Shown piece after piece: positions 47,656 to 57,050 of a stretch of DNA of 64,000 nt (position 1 is the stretch's first letter; every line of letters starts with the position of its first letter). The notes below the pieces were generated by a model that was not told the origin of the DNA, did no database searches, and was given only the letters and a program-made list of their open reading frames with translations. Made by a program: the position numbers and the translations under genes. Origin of the DNA: an uncultured Roseibium sp. (GTDB lineage Bacteria > Pseudomonadota > Alphaproteobacteria > Rhizobiales > Stappiaceae); assembly GCF_963675985.1 (NCBI RefSeq), contig NZ_OY780958.1, forward strand, positions 186,001-250,000, written 5' to 3'.

Positions 47656-48392
47656 CGGTGACGACAGGAAAGCCAGACTGTTCCGATCTTCCCAACATCG
47701 ACTCCGAACACTTCAGGGCGATCGACCTGCAGAAGCTGGAAACGTCTGAAGATCTGAGCCATCCGCCGCGTATCCTGTTGCTCTACGGGTCCCTGCGCGA
47801 ACGGTCCTACAGCCGGTTCCTAACCCAGGAAGCGGCGCGGTTGCTACGGACGTTCGGGGCGGAGACCCGGATTTTCGATCCGTCCGGTCTGCCGTTGCCG
47901 GACGATACCGGGCCGGAGCATCCCAAGGTGCAGGAACTTCGGGATCTGAGTGCCTGGTCGGAAGCCCAGGTCTGGTGTTCGCCGGAACGCCATGGGGCCA
48001 TGACGGGGATTATGAAGTCCCAGATCGACTGGATCCCGCTCAGCCTCGGCGCCGTGCGACCGACCCAGGGCAAGGTGTTGGCGCTGATGCAGGTTTCCGG
48101 CGGGTCCCAGTCGTTCAACGCACTCAATCAGATGCGAGTGCTCGGTCGCTGGATGCGCATGGTCACGATCCCGAACCAGTCTTCCGTACCCAAGGCTTTC
48201 CAGCAGTTCGACGAGGACGGACGGATGATGCCGTCCGGGCTTTATGACCGTGTGGTCGATGTCATGGAGGAGCTGATGAAATTCACGCTGCTCCTGCGTG
48301 GTCGGAAAGACAATCTGGTCGACCGCTATTCGGAACGCAAGGAAACCGGAGAGGATCTGATTGCGCGGGTGAACCGGTCGACCAACGGCTGA
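47652..48392 (+). CDS. arsH: NADPH-dependent FMN reductase ArsH
   Basis: 246 residues. Flavodoxin-like fold with the FMN phosphate loop YGSLRERSYSRFLTQEAARLL near residue 40, SPERHGAMTGIMKSQIDWIPL near 115 and PTQGKVLALMQVSGGSQSFNALNQMR near 140-165. ArsH oxidises trivalent methylated or aromatic arsenicals in addition to reducing quinones or chromate in vitro. The GTG at 47652 overlaps the arsC stop (GTGA). No arsB or acr3 arsenite pump gene is present next to it. Confidence 0.92.
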   Translation: MTVTTGKPDCSDLPNIDSEHFRAIDLQKLETSEDLSHPPRILLLYGSLRERSYSRFLTQEAARLLRTFGAETRIFDPSGLPLPDDTGPEHPKVQELRDLSAWSEAQVWCSPERHGAMTGIMKSQIDWIPLSLGAVRPTQGKVLALMQVSGGSQSFNALNQMRVLGRWMRMVTIPNQSSVPKAFQQFDEDGRMMPSGLYDRVVDVMEELMKFTLLLRGRKDNLVDRYSERKETGEDLIARVNRSTNG

Positions 48393-48395
48393 CGC

Positions 48396-50582
48396 TCAGC
48401 CCGCGGCACTGACGGGAGACTGTGGTTGTGCCTCCTGCTCTTCGTCCACTGCCTGGATCTCCGCATCGGCCAGTTCTTCGGCTGCCTGTGCGATGCTGGC
48501 ATGCGCCTTGGTGTGAGCCATCGCCGGCCGCGGGTCGTTGCGGGCCATGAAGTTGGCATGGGCTTGCACCGATCCCGGGCGGCCGAAGAGATAGCCCTGA
48601 ACGAGATTGCAGCCGGCCGCGCGCAACAGGGTAACCTGTTCCTGGTTTTCCACGCCTTCGGCGGTGATCATGACATCGAGGGAGCGGCCGAGGCCGATGA
48701 TCGAGGTGACGATGGCATCGGTGCCTGCGTCCTTGCCCAGATTGTGGATGAAGGACCGATCGATCTTGATCTTGTCGAAGGGGAAACGGCTCAGGTAGCT
48801 CAGCGACGAATAACCTGTGCCGAAATCGTCCATGGCGATCGACACGCCCATATCGCGGATCTGGTTGAGGGTTTCAACGACCGCGTCGGTGTTCGAAATC
48901 AGCAGACTTTCCGTGATCTCGATTTCCAGGCGCGACGGATCGAGTCCGGAGTCCCGCAGGGCCCGCGCAACCTTTTTGTGGGTCTCCCCGGCCATGAACT
49001 GGGCCGCCGAAACGTTGACGGCGACACGAAGGCTCTTGTCCGGCCAGCCGGCGGCCTCCTGGCAGGCGCGGTTCAGAACCCAGTCGCCGATCGCCTCGAT
49101 CAGACCGCTGTCCTCGGCCACCGGAATGAAGATATCGGGCGAGATCGATCCCTTGGTCGGATGTTCCCAGCGAATGAGGGATTCGTAGGCTTTGAGCTGG
49201 TTGTCGGTCAGAGAGTATTGCGGCTGGAACAGAAGCTCGAACTGATCGAATTTCAGGGCCTTGACCAGGCCGGCCTCGATTTCCTTGCGCTTCAGCGCAT
49301 CGGCGTCCATCTCCGGCGTGTACCAGGCGAAGGTGGAACGACCGGAATGCTTTGCCCGGTAAAGGGCCAGGTCGGCGCAGTGGAGCAGGCGCGATGAGCG
49401 CCAGTTGCCGTCGCTCGCCCGAGCAATGCCGATCGACAGGGAGATCTTGATATCCTTGCCGTCAATGACACAGGGGTGCTTCGTAGCCGCAAGCATGTCG
49501 GAGGCGAGTTTGGTCAGGCGGGCCACGTCGGAAACGGACTGAATCATGACGGCGAATTCGTCGCCCGACAGGCGGGCCACCAGATGGTCGCCAAAGACGG
49601 AGCGAAGGCGGTCGGCGATGATCTGGAGGAAGATGTCGCCGGTCCCGTGGCCGTAGGTGTCGTTGATTTCCTTGAACTTGTCGACGTCGATCAGCATCAC
49701 GCCCATGTTGCTCGCCTTGGCATGAGCCAGACGCAGGGACTCGTTCAGACGTGCGTTGAACACCGCCCGGTTCGGCAGGCCCGTGAGAGCGTCGTGGTGA
49801 GCGAGAAATTCGATATCGCGGTTCGTCTTGACCTGATCGTGGAAGCGCATCCACAACAGGAAGGCTGCGAACAGGAACGACGCCAGGCACAGGCCAGCAA
49901 TGATGCCGCTGCTGATCAGGGTAATGATCGACAGGCTTTCAATCCGCTCGGTGTTGTCCAGGAGGACCACCAGAGCGCCGCGGACCATCCCTTCCGCATC
50001 CTGCTGCGGGAAAATAAGGAAAGAGGCTGTTTCGAGTTTGCCCCACCAGGTCAGTTCGACGTTCGTATAAGGGCCGGTTCTAAGCTCAACCTGATTCAGA
50101 GCCTTCTGCAGACCGAGGGGCCGTCCGTCGAAGGTCGTTGGCTTGGTGTCTTTCGCAAAGACTTCGGCAAGGCGGTTGGCAAAGCGTGGCCCCTGTTCGA
50201 TATCGGTCAGGGAGACGAAGCGATTGGCGACGACATAGGACGGCTGCAGCGCTGCTGACATGAAGGAGAGCAGCTTTTCGGACATCTGCAGATCCGGAAC
50301 CCGGATCGGTTTGTCGCTATTCGCTCCGGTGCCGGCTTCGGTCTTGAGACGGAGTCCCGCACCCGTCGGCGCGCTTTCCGGAAGCATGGAGTAGAAGTCG
50401 TCCGTCAGCCCGGCCGAGATGACAGCCGAGGGAACGTGCTCGGCCGTCTGTTCGATATTTCGAACCAGCAACCAATGGGTTAGCAGGCGGTTGCTTGCAT
50501 AAACACCGAATGCAAGCAGCAGGACCAGCGCCATTGTGACGCTGAATACGACCGTACTGCTTCTGGCGGAGCCATTTTTCAT
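48396..50582 (-). CDS. Membrane GGDEF-EAL protein (cyclic di-GMP synthesis/turnover)
   Basis: 728 residues. A transmembrane helix near 10-32, a periplasmic sensor near 33-210 and a second helix near 218-245 precede the GGDEF domain (about 255-420), whose active site reads SGDEF at 339-343, a permitted variant. The EAL domain (about 432-690) has ESL at 467-469 in place of EAL, then ITESLLI, DDFGTGYSSLSYL, KIDRSF, AEGVE and QGYLFGRP. All metal and catalytic residues I can check are present, so both activities are possible. It is a single gene, facing the end of arsH. Confidence 0.93.
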   Translation of the reverse strand: MKNGSARSSTVVFSVTMALVLLLAFGVYASNRLLTHWLLVRNIEQTAEHVPSAVISAGLTDDFYSMLPESAPTGAGLRLKTEAGTGANSDKPIRVPDLQMSEKLLSFMSAALQPSYVVANRFVSLTDIEQGPRFANRLAEVFAKDTKPTTFDGRPLGLQKALNQVELRTGPYTNVELTWWGKLETASFLIFPQQDAEGMVRGALVVLLDNTERIESLSIITLISSGIIAGLCLASFLFAAFLLWMRFHDQVKTNRDIEFLAHHDALTGLPNRAVFNARLNESLRLAHAKASNMGVMLIDVDKFKEINDTYGHGTGDIFLQIIADRLRSVFGDHLVARLSGDEFAVMIQSVSDVARLTKLASDMLAATKHPCVIDGKDIKISLSIGIARASDGNWRSSRLLHCADLALYRAKHSGRSTFAWYTPEMDADALKRKEIEAGLVKALKFDQFELLFQPQYSLTDNQLKAYESLIRWEHPTKGSISPDIFIPVAEDSGLIEAIGDWVLNRACQEAAGWPDKSLRVAVNVSAAQFMAGETHKKVARALRDSGLDPSRLEIEITESLLISNTDAVVETLNQIRDMGVSIAMDDFGTGYSSLSYLSRFPFDKIKIDRSFIHNLGKDAGTDAIVTSIIGLGRSLDVMITAEGVENQEQVTLLRAAGCNLVQGYLFGRPGSVQAHANFMARNDPRPAMAHTKAHASIAQAAEELADAEIQAVDEEQEAQPQSPVSAAG

Positions 50583-50864
50583 TTACGCAAAACTCTGTAA
50601 ATCTACCAATCGTCGACAGGCTACACCGGATAGGTTTAGCCATCGTGAATCTCTGCAATTCCTCCTTTTCCTGCGGATCGTCTTTTTTAAACGTTTGAAA
50701 CTGCCCTTGCCGGAATGCCAGAATTGGGACTGAATGACTGTCACCCCTTCTTTTCATCTCAACGACCTGCCGATAAAACCTGATGACCCCCACGCGAAGC
50801 ATGCGCTGCCAGGCATGAAGGGGACAGTCCTTGGCCGGGACAGACGCAAAGCCAGGAGCCGTAT

Positions 50865-51557
50865 GTGAGCGTTTGGAGCAGTTTGGAGACGATCGTTGCC
50901 GCCATTCAGACCGGCGGGGCGCAGGTTGTCGACCGCCTGGTGCAACTGGTGCTCTCCAGACCGGAAGGAACCAACCGGGTGGCCTTTACCGTTGCAATGA
51001 TCGCGCTCTCGGCCAAGATGGCGAAGGCCGACGGTGTGGTCACGACCGACGAAGTGCTCGCCTTCCGTGACCTGTTTCATGTGCCGCCGGGCGAGGAACG
51101 GAATGTGATCCGCCTGTTCAACCTGGCGCAGCAGGATGTTGCCGGATTTGAGGTCTATGCCAAGAAGCTGGCTGATCTGTTTCCTTACGATCGCAAGACC
51201 CTGCTCGATATTCTCGACGGCCTGTTTTACATCGCCAAGGCCGACGGTGTCGTTCATCAGGACGAGATCAGCTACCTTGCACGGGTTGCCGAGGTGTTCG
51301 GCCTGGACGATCGTGAGTTTTCCAGGGTGCTGGCACGCCATGTGCGGGAAAACAGCAACCCTTACGAAGTGCTCGGGCTCGGGCCGGAAGCCAGCGACCA
51401 AGACTTGAAGACGAAATACCGGAGTGAGGTGCGCGATACCCATCCGGACCGGCTGATCGCGCGCGGTGTTCCGGAAGAGTTCGTCCAGATTGCCAATGAT
51501 CGGTTGGCGGCGCTGAATGCGGCCTGGGCCCAGATCTGTGCGGAGAGAGGCCTATGA
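50865..51557 (+). CDS. TerB-DnaJ protein (DjlA-like co-chaperone)
   Basis: 230 residues. Residues 30-145 form a TerB-type helical domain (AKMAKADGVVTTDEVLAFRDLF, then FYIAKADGVVHQDEISYLARVAEVFGL, with two acidic metal-like repeats). Residues 162-225 form a J domain with the HPD triplet (DTHPDRLI), able to stimulate DnaK. Unlike DjlA of Escherichia coli there is no N-terminal membrane helix clear enough to call. It overlaps the amidase gene downstream by four bases, linking it with envelope work. Confidence 0.88.
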   Translation: MSVWSSLETIVAAIQTGGAQVVDRLVQLVLSRPEGTNRVAFTVAMIALSAKMAKADGVVTTDEVLAFRDLFHVPPGEERNVIRLFNLAQQDVAGFEVYAKKLADLFPYDRKTLLDILDGLFYIAKADGVVHQDEISYLARVAEVFGLDDREFSRVLARHVRENSNPYEVLGLGPEASDQDLKTKYRSEVRDTHPDRLIARGVPEEFVQIANDRLAALNAAWAQICAERGL

Positions 51558-52318
51558 GCATAGCCACCGATACTGGCGTGAAGGCCAGAGTTCATCCGTC
51601 CCCCAATCACAACGACCGCGCCGGCGGCGGGCCGATCGACATGCTGATCCTGCATTATACCGGCATGCCGGATGCGGAAGGCGCCTTGCGGCGGCTGTGC
51701 GATCCGCGCGCGGAGGTGTCGGCCCACTACCTGGTCTACGAGGACGGTGCCATCGTCCAGTGCGTACCGGAAGCCCGGCGGGCCTGGCATGCGGGAAAAA
51801 GCTTCTGGAAGGGCGAAACCGATATCAATTCCCGCTCCATTGGCATCGAGATCGTCAATCCGGGCCACGACGGCGGCTATCCTGATTTTCCGCAAGCCCA
51901 GATCGATGCGGTGATCGAACTGGTCCGGGATATCTGCTCCCGCCATTCCATTCCGCCCTGGCGGGTGCTGGCGCATTCGGATGTCGCGCCCGACCGGAAG
52001 TCGGATCCGGGTGAGAAGTTTCCGTGGGGCCTCCTCGCGCAGCAGGGCCTCGGCCACTACGTGGAGCCGGTTCACGCGTCCGGCGGTATTTTCATGCAGG
52101 AAGGGGACAGCGGGCAGCCGGTCGAAGCGATCCAGTCCATGTTTGCCATCTACGGCTACGATGTCAGAATCAACGGCGTTTTCGACGAGCGGACCAGGAA
52201 TGCGGTGATCGCCTTTCAGCGGCATTTCCGCCAGGAGAAAGTCGACGGGATCGTCGACCAGTCGACCGTGGAGACCCTTCATGGCCTGCTGGCGTCATTG
52301 CCGTCACTGAACGTGTAA
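51554..52318 (+). CDS. AmpD-type N-acetylmuramoyl-L-alanine amidase with peptidoglycan-binding domain
   Basis: 254 residues. The zinc site of the amidase_2 fold appears as LILHYTGM near residue 33, with further His in VLAHSDVAPDRKSDPGEKFPW near 138-155. A peptidoglycan-binding_1 domain (about 180-250) follows with IQSMFAIYGYDVRINGVFDERTRNAVIAFQRHFR. It cleaves the lactyl-amide bond between muramic acid and the stem peptide. No signal peptide is seen, so it is likely a cytoplasmic recycling enzyme. It overlaps the co-chaperone gene (ATGA). Confidence 0.9.
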   Translation: MSIATDTGVKARVHPSPNHNDRAGGGPIDMLILHYTGMPDAEGALRRLCDPRAEVSAHYLVYEDGAIVQCVPEARRAWHAGKSFWKGETDINSRSIGIEIVNPGHDGGYPDFPQAQIDAVIELVRDICSRHSIPPWRVLAHSDVAPDRKSDPGEKFPWGLLAQQGLGHYVEPVHASGGIFMQEGDSGQPVEAIQSMFAIYGYDVRINGVFDERTRNAVIAFQRHFRQEKVDGIVDQSTVETLHGLLASLPSLNV

Positions 52319-52558
52319 ATTCGGTTTTCGGCGGGTTCGCCTTTTGCCGGATCCCTGCCTTATTCTGCCCTGTCTTTGCCCGAAAGGGGGCACGTTCCGC
52401 GCAAATTGCGTAAAAACCTCCCTAAAACACTGCGAGAATCCGTAATATTTTGAAATATTTCGTGAATTGAGCGGGCCGATTTTCGTCCCATAGAGCCGTC
52501 ATGTCTCTGCGCCTCGAATGAATTCCTCAACTACCCAACAAGAATAAGGACACAACGA

Positions 52559-53134
52559 ATGTTGCGGTCTATGAAAACACTTGTCGGAGCGCTCTGCCTT
52601 TTTGCCTCCGCCTTCTCGCTTTCCGCGCATGCGGATGAGGTCCCCAGCTCTGGCCTGAAAGCCTTCATTTCCGGAAAATTCGGAACCGATGCCGCAGACA
52701 AGACCCCCGGTGCGAAGAAAAGCCGAAATGCGTATGAGCGCGGCAAGAGCGCCGCGCGGACCAAGAATTATGCCCGGTTGATCCGCAAGGCTGCCAAGAA
52801 ACACGGGGTGCCGGAGCGCGTCGCATTGGCTGTGGTTCAGGTCGAAAGCAATTTCAACCCGCGGGCGCGCGGCCGCGCGGGCGAGATCGGGCTGATGCAG
52901 ATCAAGCCTGCGACCGCGCGTGGGTTGGGATTCCGGGGCGCTTCCAAGGCCCTCTACGACCCGCAGACCAATCTCGAATGGGGCATGCGCTATCTTGCCG
53001 GCGCCCACAAGAGGGCGTCCGGTGATCTGTGCGGGACGATCCTGCGTTACAACGCCGGACATTTCGCAAAGCGCATGAATCCGGTGAGCAGCCGGTACTG
53101 CCGCAAGATCAAGGCGATCCTCGCTTCCACCTGA
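52559..53134 (+). CDS. Lytic transglycosylase, SLT domain
   Basis: 191 residues. Signal peptide about 1-23 (LSAHA). A short Lys/Ala-rich linker leads to the SLT domain (about 70-190) with the catalytic Glu in VVQVESNFNPRARGRAGEIGLMQIKPATARGLG near residues 95-125 and the Tyr/Asn-containing ILRYNAGH near 161-168. It cuts peptidoglycan strands with formation of 1,6-anhydromuramic acid. The upstream amidase gene on the same strand suggests a shared wall-recycling theme. Confidence 0.9.
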   Translation: MLRSMKTLVGALCLFASAFSLSAHADEVPSSGLKAFISGKFGTDAADKTPGAKKSRNAYERGKSAARTKNYARLIRKAAKKHGVPERVALAVVQVESNFNPRARGRAGEIGLMQIKPATARGLGFRGASKALYDPQTNLEWGMRYLAGAHKRASGDLCGTILRYNAGHFAKRMNPVSSRYCRKIKAILAST

Positions 53135-53161
53135 TACAGCCATCCTTCAGCGATACGTTTT

Positions 53162-53201
53162 CAGCCTGCCGGCACACTTGCCGCGCAGGCTGTTTTCGTT
53201 T
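53162..53201 (+). terminator. Terminator after the transglycosylase gene
   Basis: CAGCCTG pairs with CAGGCTG, with an inner CGGCA/TGCCG stem over a CACT loop. TTTTCGTTTT follows. It separates this gene from the convergent TetR gene. Confidence 0.75.
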
Positions 53202-53296
53202 TCGGAGGAGACGTCAGGCGCGCGCTTTTCCGACGATCGGCCGACCTCGACCTGTTCGTCACTCAGTCGGCGGCTAGACGGTGTAAGAAACTGTGT

Positions 53297-53884
53297 TCAG
53301 GCCGTTTCAAGAAAAACGGCCGCGGTTTCCGCCGCAAGCAGAATGGAATCATTATCGACCTCTGCTGTCGCCATGGCGTTGAGGCCGAACAGGACTGAGG
53401 TCATGTAGGCGTGGATCGCATCCGCGTCCATCCGCATGGGGCGGCCGGCCTGTTCCACGAGCAGGGTTGCCTTGTCCGCGATGCGAAGCATGACGTATTC
53501 GGCCATCGACTGCAGCTTTTTCGCATGATCCGGACAGAGTTCGGGAGGCGCGGCAAGGGCGGACAGAAGCAGGCAGCCCCGTCCGTTGTTGCTGGTCATA
53601 AAAGCTCCAACCTGGCGCAGCATGCCGGAGAGGCCGGCGCGCGGATCCGGGTTCTGTTCCAATTCGCCTACGACCAGCTTCGTAACGTCATCGACATAGC
53701 GCTCCATGGCCGCGATGAAGGCGCTCTCCTTGTTGCCGAAGGCAGCATAGAAGCTGCCGCGTTTGATGCCGATGGCCGCCTGGAGGTGGTCGATGGAGGT
53801 CGCCTCGTAGCCACGGCTCCAGAACTCTTCGACGAAGGCATCGATTGCGGTGTCGTTGTCGAAACTTTTCGGGCGGCCTACCAT
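53297..53884 (-). CDS. TetR-family transcriptional regulator
   Basis: 195 residues. It begins MVGRPKSFD, then has the TetR helix-turn-helix (AIDAFVEEFWSRGYEATSIDHLQAAIGIKRGSFYAAFGNKESAF) near residues 12-58. The C-terminal ligand domain (TetR_C_6-like, about 80-190) contains NNGRGCLLLSALAAPPELCPDHAKKLQ. No divergent partner of clear function lies next to it, so its target is unknown. Confidence 0.9.
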   Translation of the reverse strand: MVGRPKSFDNDTAIDAFVEEFWSRGYEATSIDHLQAAIGIKRGSFYAAFGNKESAFIAAMERYVDDVTKLVVGELEQNPDPRAGLSGMLRQVGAFMTSNNGRGCLLLSALAAPPELCPDHAKKLQSMAEYVMLRIADKATLLVEQAGRPMRMDADAIHAYMTSVLFGLNAMATAEVDNDSILLAAETAAVFLETA

Positions 53885-54259
53885 TGTTACTCCATTGGGC
53901 GACGCATGACTCCGGATTTACAGGTGTCGGTTTCTGGCATGTTGTATCAGTCCGAACCAATATCACATCGTATCAATACCTAGGCCTACTCACACTTCGG
54001 TGAGGGTTTGGCTGTGGTCGTCGGGGTGTTTTTGAAAGGAGAATCTCAAAATTTCTGCAAGCGAATATATAAACTGCGAGATATTGCCGTTTTAATTCAT
54101 TTCTCCGAATTGAGTAGCGGTCCGGACCGGTTGTAGCAGTGGAGATTTCGCTTGAGGGTCGGACTGACGGTTGCGATAGTTCCGCGGCGAAGGATAAGTG
54201 GCTTCAAAACCAGTTAACCGGTTCCAATGCATCTGGTCGAACCGTAAGGGAGATGGGTT
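53885..54259. other. Intergenic between TetR and DUF2339 genes
   Basis: No gene seen. Two similar elements, GTATCAGTCC (from 53944) and GTATCAATAC (from 53970), occur 26 bases apart close to the TetR start and might be its operator. The rest, with AT-rich parts near 54040-54110, probably holds the DUF2339 gene promoter. Confidence 0.35.
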
Positions 54260-57007
54260 TTGGAGACTGTTTTCGGGCTGGCGGTTATCGTTGCTCTGAT
54301 CCTTGTCGTTTTGCCCTTTATACTTGCATTCCAGATCTCCGGCTTGAACAGGAAGCTCGGCAGGCTTCAGGCGGAGTTGAATGGTCTGAAAGCCGAGGTC
54401 CGCGGCGATCGGCCGAGAGCCGAACGCGACCCGAGTTCGGACCGGGCGACCAGCCCGGACGAGGGGGCAGCGTCACCGGATGAAAAACCGCAAACGGCAG
54501 CGCAACCCGAACAATCCGAAGCCAGTGCCGATGTCCGCGCCGGTGCCAGTGCTGACGTCGAACCCCGTGCCGAGGTGCCGGAAACTTCGATCCCCAGCCC
54601 CGGAGCGCCAGTCCGGGAAACCATCATCGGGGGCAAATGGACCGTTTGGGCCGGGGGTGTCACGCTGGCCCTGGGCGGCGTGTTCCTGGTGAAATACGCG
54701 ATCGAAAACAGCATTCTCGGTCCCGGAGCCCGGCTTGTTCTGGGTGCTCTGTTCGGCCTTGTTCTGCTCGCTGCCGGGGAGTGGAGCCGGCGTAAACCGG
54801 GCCAGTTTTCCTTTCCCGGTTTCGAGGTCGCAAACATACCGGCAACCCTGACCGCAGCCGGCACGGTGGCGTTGTTCGCGGTCACTTTTGCGGCCCATGG
54901 TCTTTACGGGTTTATCGGCCCCGGACCGGCCTTTCTGCTGCTCGGGGCTTTGGCGCTGATGACAATGCTGGCCGCCCTGCTTCATGGAGCGGCCCTCGCG
55001 GCACTCGGTATCCTCGGCAGCTATGCCGTGCCGTTCATGATCAATTCGCCAAACAGTGCGCTTTTCCCGGTGGTCTTGTATGTTCTCGCCGTGTCGGCGG
55101 CGGGCGTTGCGATCGGCAGGTTCCGCCTGTGGCTCTGGCTCGCCGGCAGTGCGATCGCAGGGCTTCTGGCCTATGCGGTCCTGTTTGAAATCGGAGCCTC
55201 CGACGGCGATCGGCTGTTGCTGATCCTCTATGCGGCGGGCGGCATTGCGATTGCCTATTTCGGCTTCGTCTGGAAACTGTATCCAGCCGAACCGCAACAC
55301 GCGGAACCGGTCGACCATGCGGCGACGATCGTCCTGTCGCTATTTGCCCTGCCGCTGGCTGCCCATGTTCAGTTCCCCCATGCGGGCGGCGCCTATCTGG
55401 TGGAAGCCGTCCTTCTGATCGTTCTGCCGTTTGCTGCCGTTTATTTTCATTCGGCCTTGCGTTACGTCCTGTTCGCGCCGCTGCTCGCCGCTCTTTGGTC
55501 CTATTATCGCATGGGCGTGCCTCTCAATGTCTCCGACGTTCTCGTTGGCCCCGGCTATGGTTCCTGGCCGGGGATCATCACGCCACTGCCGGCAGAATAC
55601 CGGGAGGCATTGTCCGCGTTTTCGCTTTTCGGCGCCTGCGCGGCCGTCGCCATGATTGCGCTGGCCTCCATCGGTTCCTGGCGTTCCGCAGCCAGGACTT
55701 ACCTTGCCAGCGGCGCGGTGCTGGGTGCGCTGGGTCTGGTATCGATCGCCTATCTGCGGGTCGAGAGCTGGCAGGTCTCCTGGAGCTTCGCCGGTCTGGC
55801 ACTGGCACTTTGCGTCGTATTCTTCCTGATCGCGGACCGGTTGAAACGCGATGCGGGCCTATCGGAGAACGTGGGCGCCTGTGTTGCCGCCTGGCTGGTC
55901 GGCGCTCTTTCGGCGCTCACGCTTGCGGCCTGTTTCGCCCTGGAGGAAGCCGCTCTGACAGTTGCGCTCGGTCTCCTGGTGCCATCCTTCGCCCTCGTTT
56001 ACCGGCGCTATCCGGAACCCGCGCTGAGATTTCTGACTGCCTTTGCCGCGATACCCTATGTGCTGCGCCTGATCTGGGATCCGTTCATCGTCGGCGAAGC
56101 GCTGGGCACGACGCCGGTCTTCAACGCGCTGCTTTACGGCTACGGCGTTCCCTGTCTCGGCTTCGTCTTCTCCGCATTCCTCCTCACCTCCAGGGGACAC
56201 GACAGGTCCGCGGGGCGGATGCAGGCCGTTGCCATCGTCTCGGTGGTGGTCACCCTGGCCATGCTGGCCCTGCACTGGGTGGATCCGCATTTCCGCTTCG
56301 ACGCGTGGCAGGCGAAATTTCAGGCGGCGGCGATGCTGGTCATTATCGGCGGCGCGGTCTCGCTCGGTCTTACGCGATTTCTGCCGGGGGAACGCGGGAC
56401 CGTGCTGGAGCAAGCGCCGATCTGGATCAGCGCGGCCGGCATGGTCTATGGCGCATTCACGCTGTTCGTCGAGTTCAATCCGCTTTTGACCGGCGCTCCA
56501 GTCGGAGCGGGGATCGTCGTCAACTGGGTGAGCTTTGCCTACGGCCTGCCGTTCCTGCTGTTCGGCATCCTCGCCCGGCAGGCGTGGCGGGTGCGACCGA
56601 AGCCTTATGTTCTGGCCGTTGCCATCTTTTCGGCCGCGATGGGGTTTGCCTTCGTCAATCTCACCATCCGCAACATTTTCAGTCCGGACTATCTGCTTGC
56701 CGAACCTGTTTCAGACCTGGAAAATTACGTCTATTCCATTGTCTGGCTCGTGATCGGTGTCGCCTGTCTTCTTGCCGGACTGATCAGGACTTCTCTTTTC
56801 CTGCGTCAGGTCTCCGGCGTGGTGATCGGCCTGGTGGTGCTCAAGGTGTTTCTTGTCGACATGTCGGCGCTGGAAGGCGTCCTGCGGGCGCTCTCGTTCA
56901 TCGGGCTCGGCCTGACGCTGATCGGCATCGGTTATCTCTACCAGCGAATGTTGTTACGGCCTTCGGAAGGTTCCAGGGACAAAGCGGCCGAAGCGGCGGA
57001 CATTTGA
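54260..57007 (+). CDS. DUF2339 large polytopic membrane protein
   Basis: 915 residues. An N-terminal helix (2-24) leads to a short coiled-coil (about 30-45, LNRKLGRLQAELNGLKAEV) and a Pro/Glu/Asp/Ser-rich linker (about 46-110). From about 120 to 900 there are some 25 hydrophobic helices, starting with GGKWTVWAGGVTLALGGVFLVKYA, the hallmark of DUF2339. The start is TTG at 54260, supported by AGGGAG nine bases upstream. The function is unknown; the family is widespread in proteobacteria and is assumed to act in the inner membrane. It is followed by rnpB. Confidence 0.85.
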   Translation: METVFGLAVIVALILVVLPFILAFQISGLNRKLGRLQAELNGLKAEVRGDRPRAERDPSSDRATSPDEGAASPDEKPQTAAQPEQSEASADVRAGASADVEPRAEVPETSIPSPGAPVRETIIGGKWTVWAGGVTLALGGVFLVKYAIENSILGPGARLVLGALFGLVLLAAGEWSRRKPGQFSFPGFEVANIPATLTAAGTVALFAVTFAAHGLYGFIGPGPAFLLLGALALMTMLAALLHGAALAALGILGSYAVPFMINSPNSALFPVVLYVLAVSAAGVAIGRFRLWLWLAGSAIAGLLAYAVLFEIGASDGDRLLLILYAAGGIAIAYFGFVWKLYPAEPQHAEPVDHAATIVLSLFALPLAAHVQFPHAGGAYLVEAVLLIVLPFAAVYFHSALRYVLFAPLLAALWSYYRMGVPLNVSDVLVGPGYGSWPGIITPLPAEYREALSAFSLFGACAAVAMIALASIGSWRSAARTYLASGAVLGALGLVSIAYLRVESWQVSWSFAGLALALCVVFFLIADRLKRDAGLSENVGACVAAWLVGALSALTLAACFALEEAALTVALGLLVPSFALVYRRYPEPALRFLTAFAAIPYVLRLIWDPFIVGEALGTTPVFNALLYGYGVPCLGFVFSAFLLTSRGHDRSAGRMQAVAIVSVVVTLAMLALHWVDPHFRFDAWQAKFQAAAMLVIIGGAVSLGLTRFLPGERGTVLEQAPIWISAAGMVYGAFTLFVEFNPLLTGAPVGAGIVVNWVSFAYGLPFLLFGILARQAWRVRPKPYVLAVAIFSAAMGFAFVNLTIRNIFSPDYLLAEPVSDLENYVYSIVWLVIGVACLLAGLIRTSLFLRQVSGVVIGLVVLKVFLVDMSALEGVLRALSFIGLGLTLIGIGYLYQRMLLRPSEGSRDKAAEAADI

Positions 57008-57017
57008 TCCGCCTTGC

Positions 57018-57046
57018 TTGACCTGGTGTGCAATCCCAAATATGGC
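57018..57046 (+). promoter_or_regulatory. rnpB promoter
   Basis: TTGACC at 57018-57023 and TATGGC at 57041-57046 are separated by 17 bases, close to the housekeeping sigma consensus. Initiation about six bases downstream coincides with the 5' end of the P1 stem of the RNase P RNA, which supports the assignment. Confidence 0.7.
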
Positions 57047-57050
57047 AGCA

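Noticed and set aside
54139..54483. A 114-codon plus-strand frame overlapping the DUF2339 start
   Set aside because: Lies mostly out of phase inside the DUF2339 gene; its translation has the shadow-type composition.
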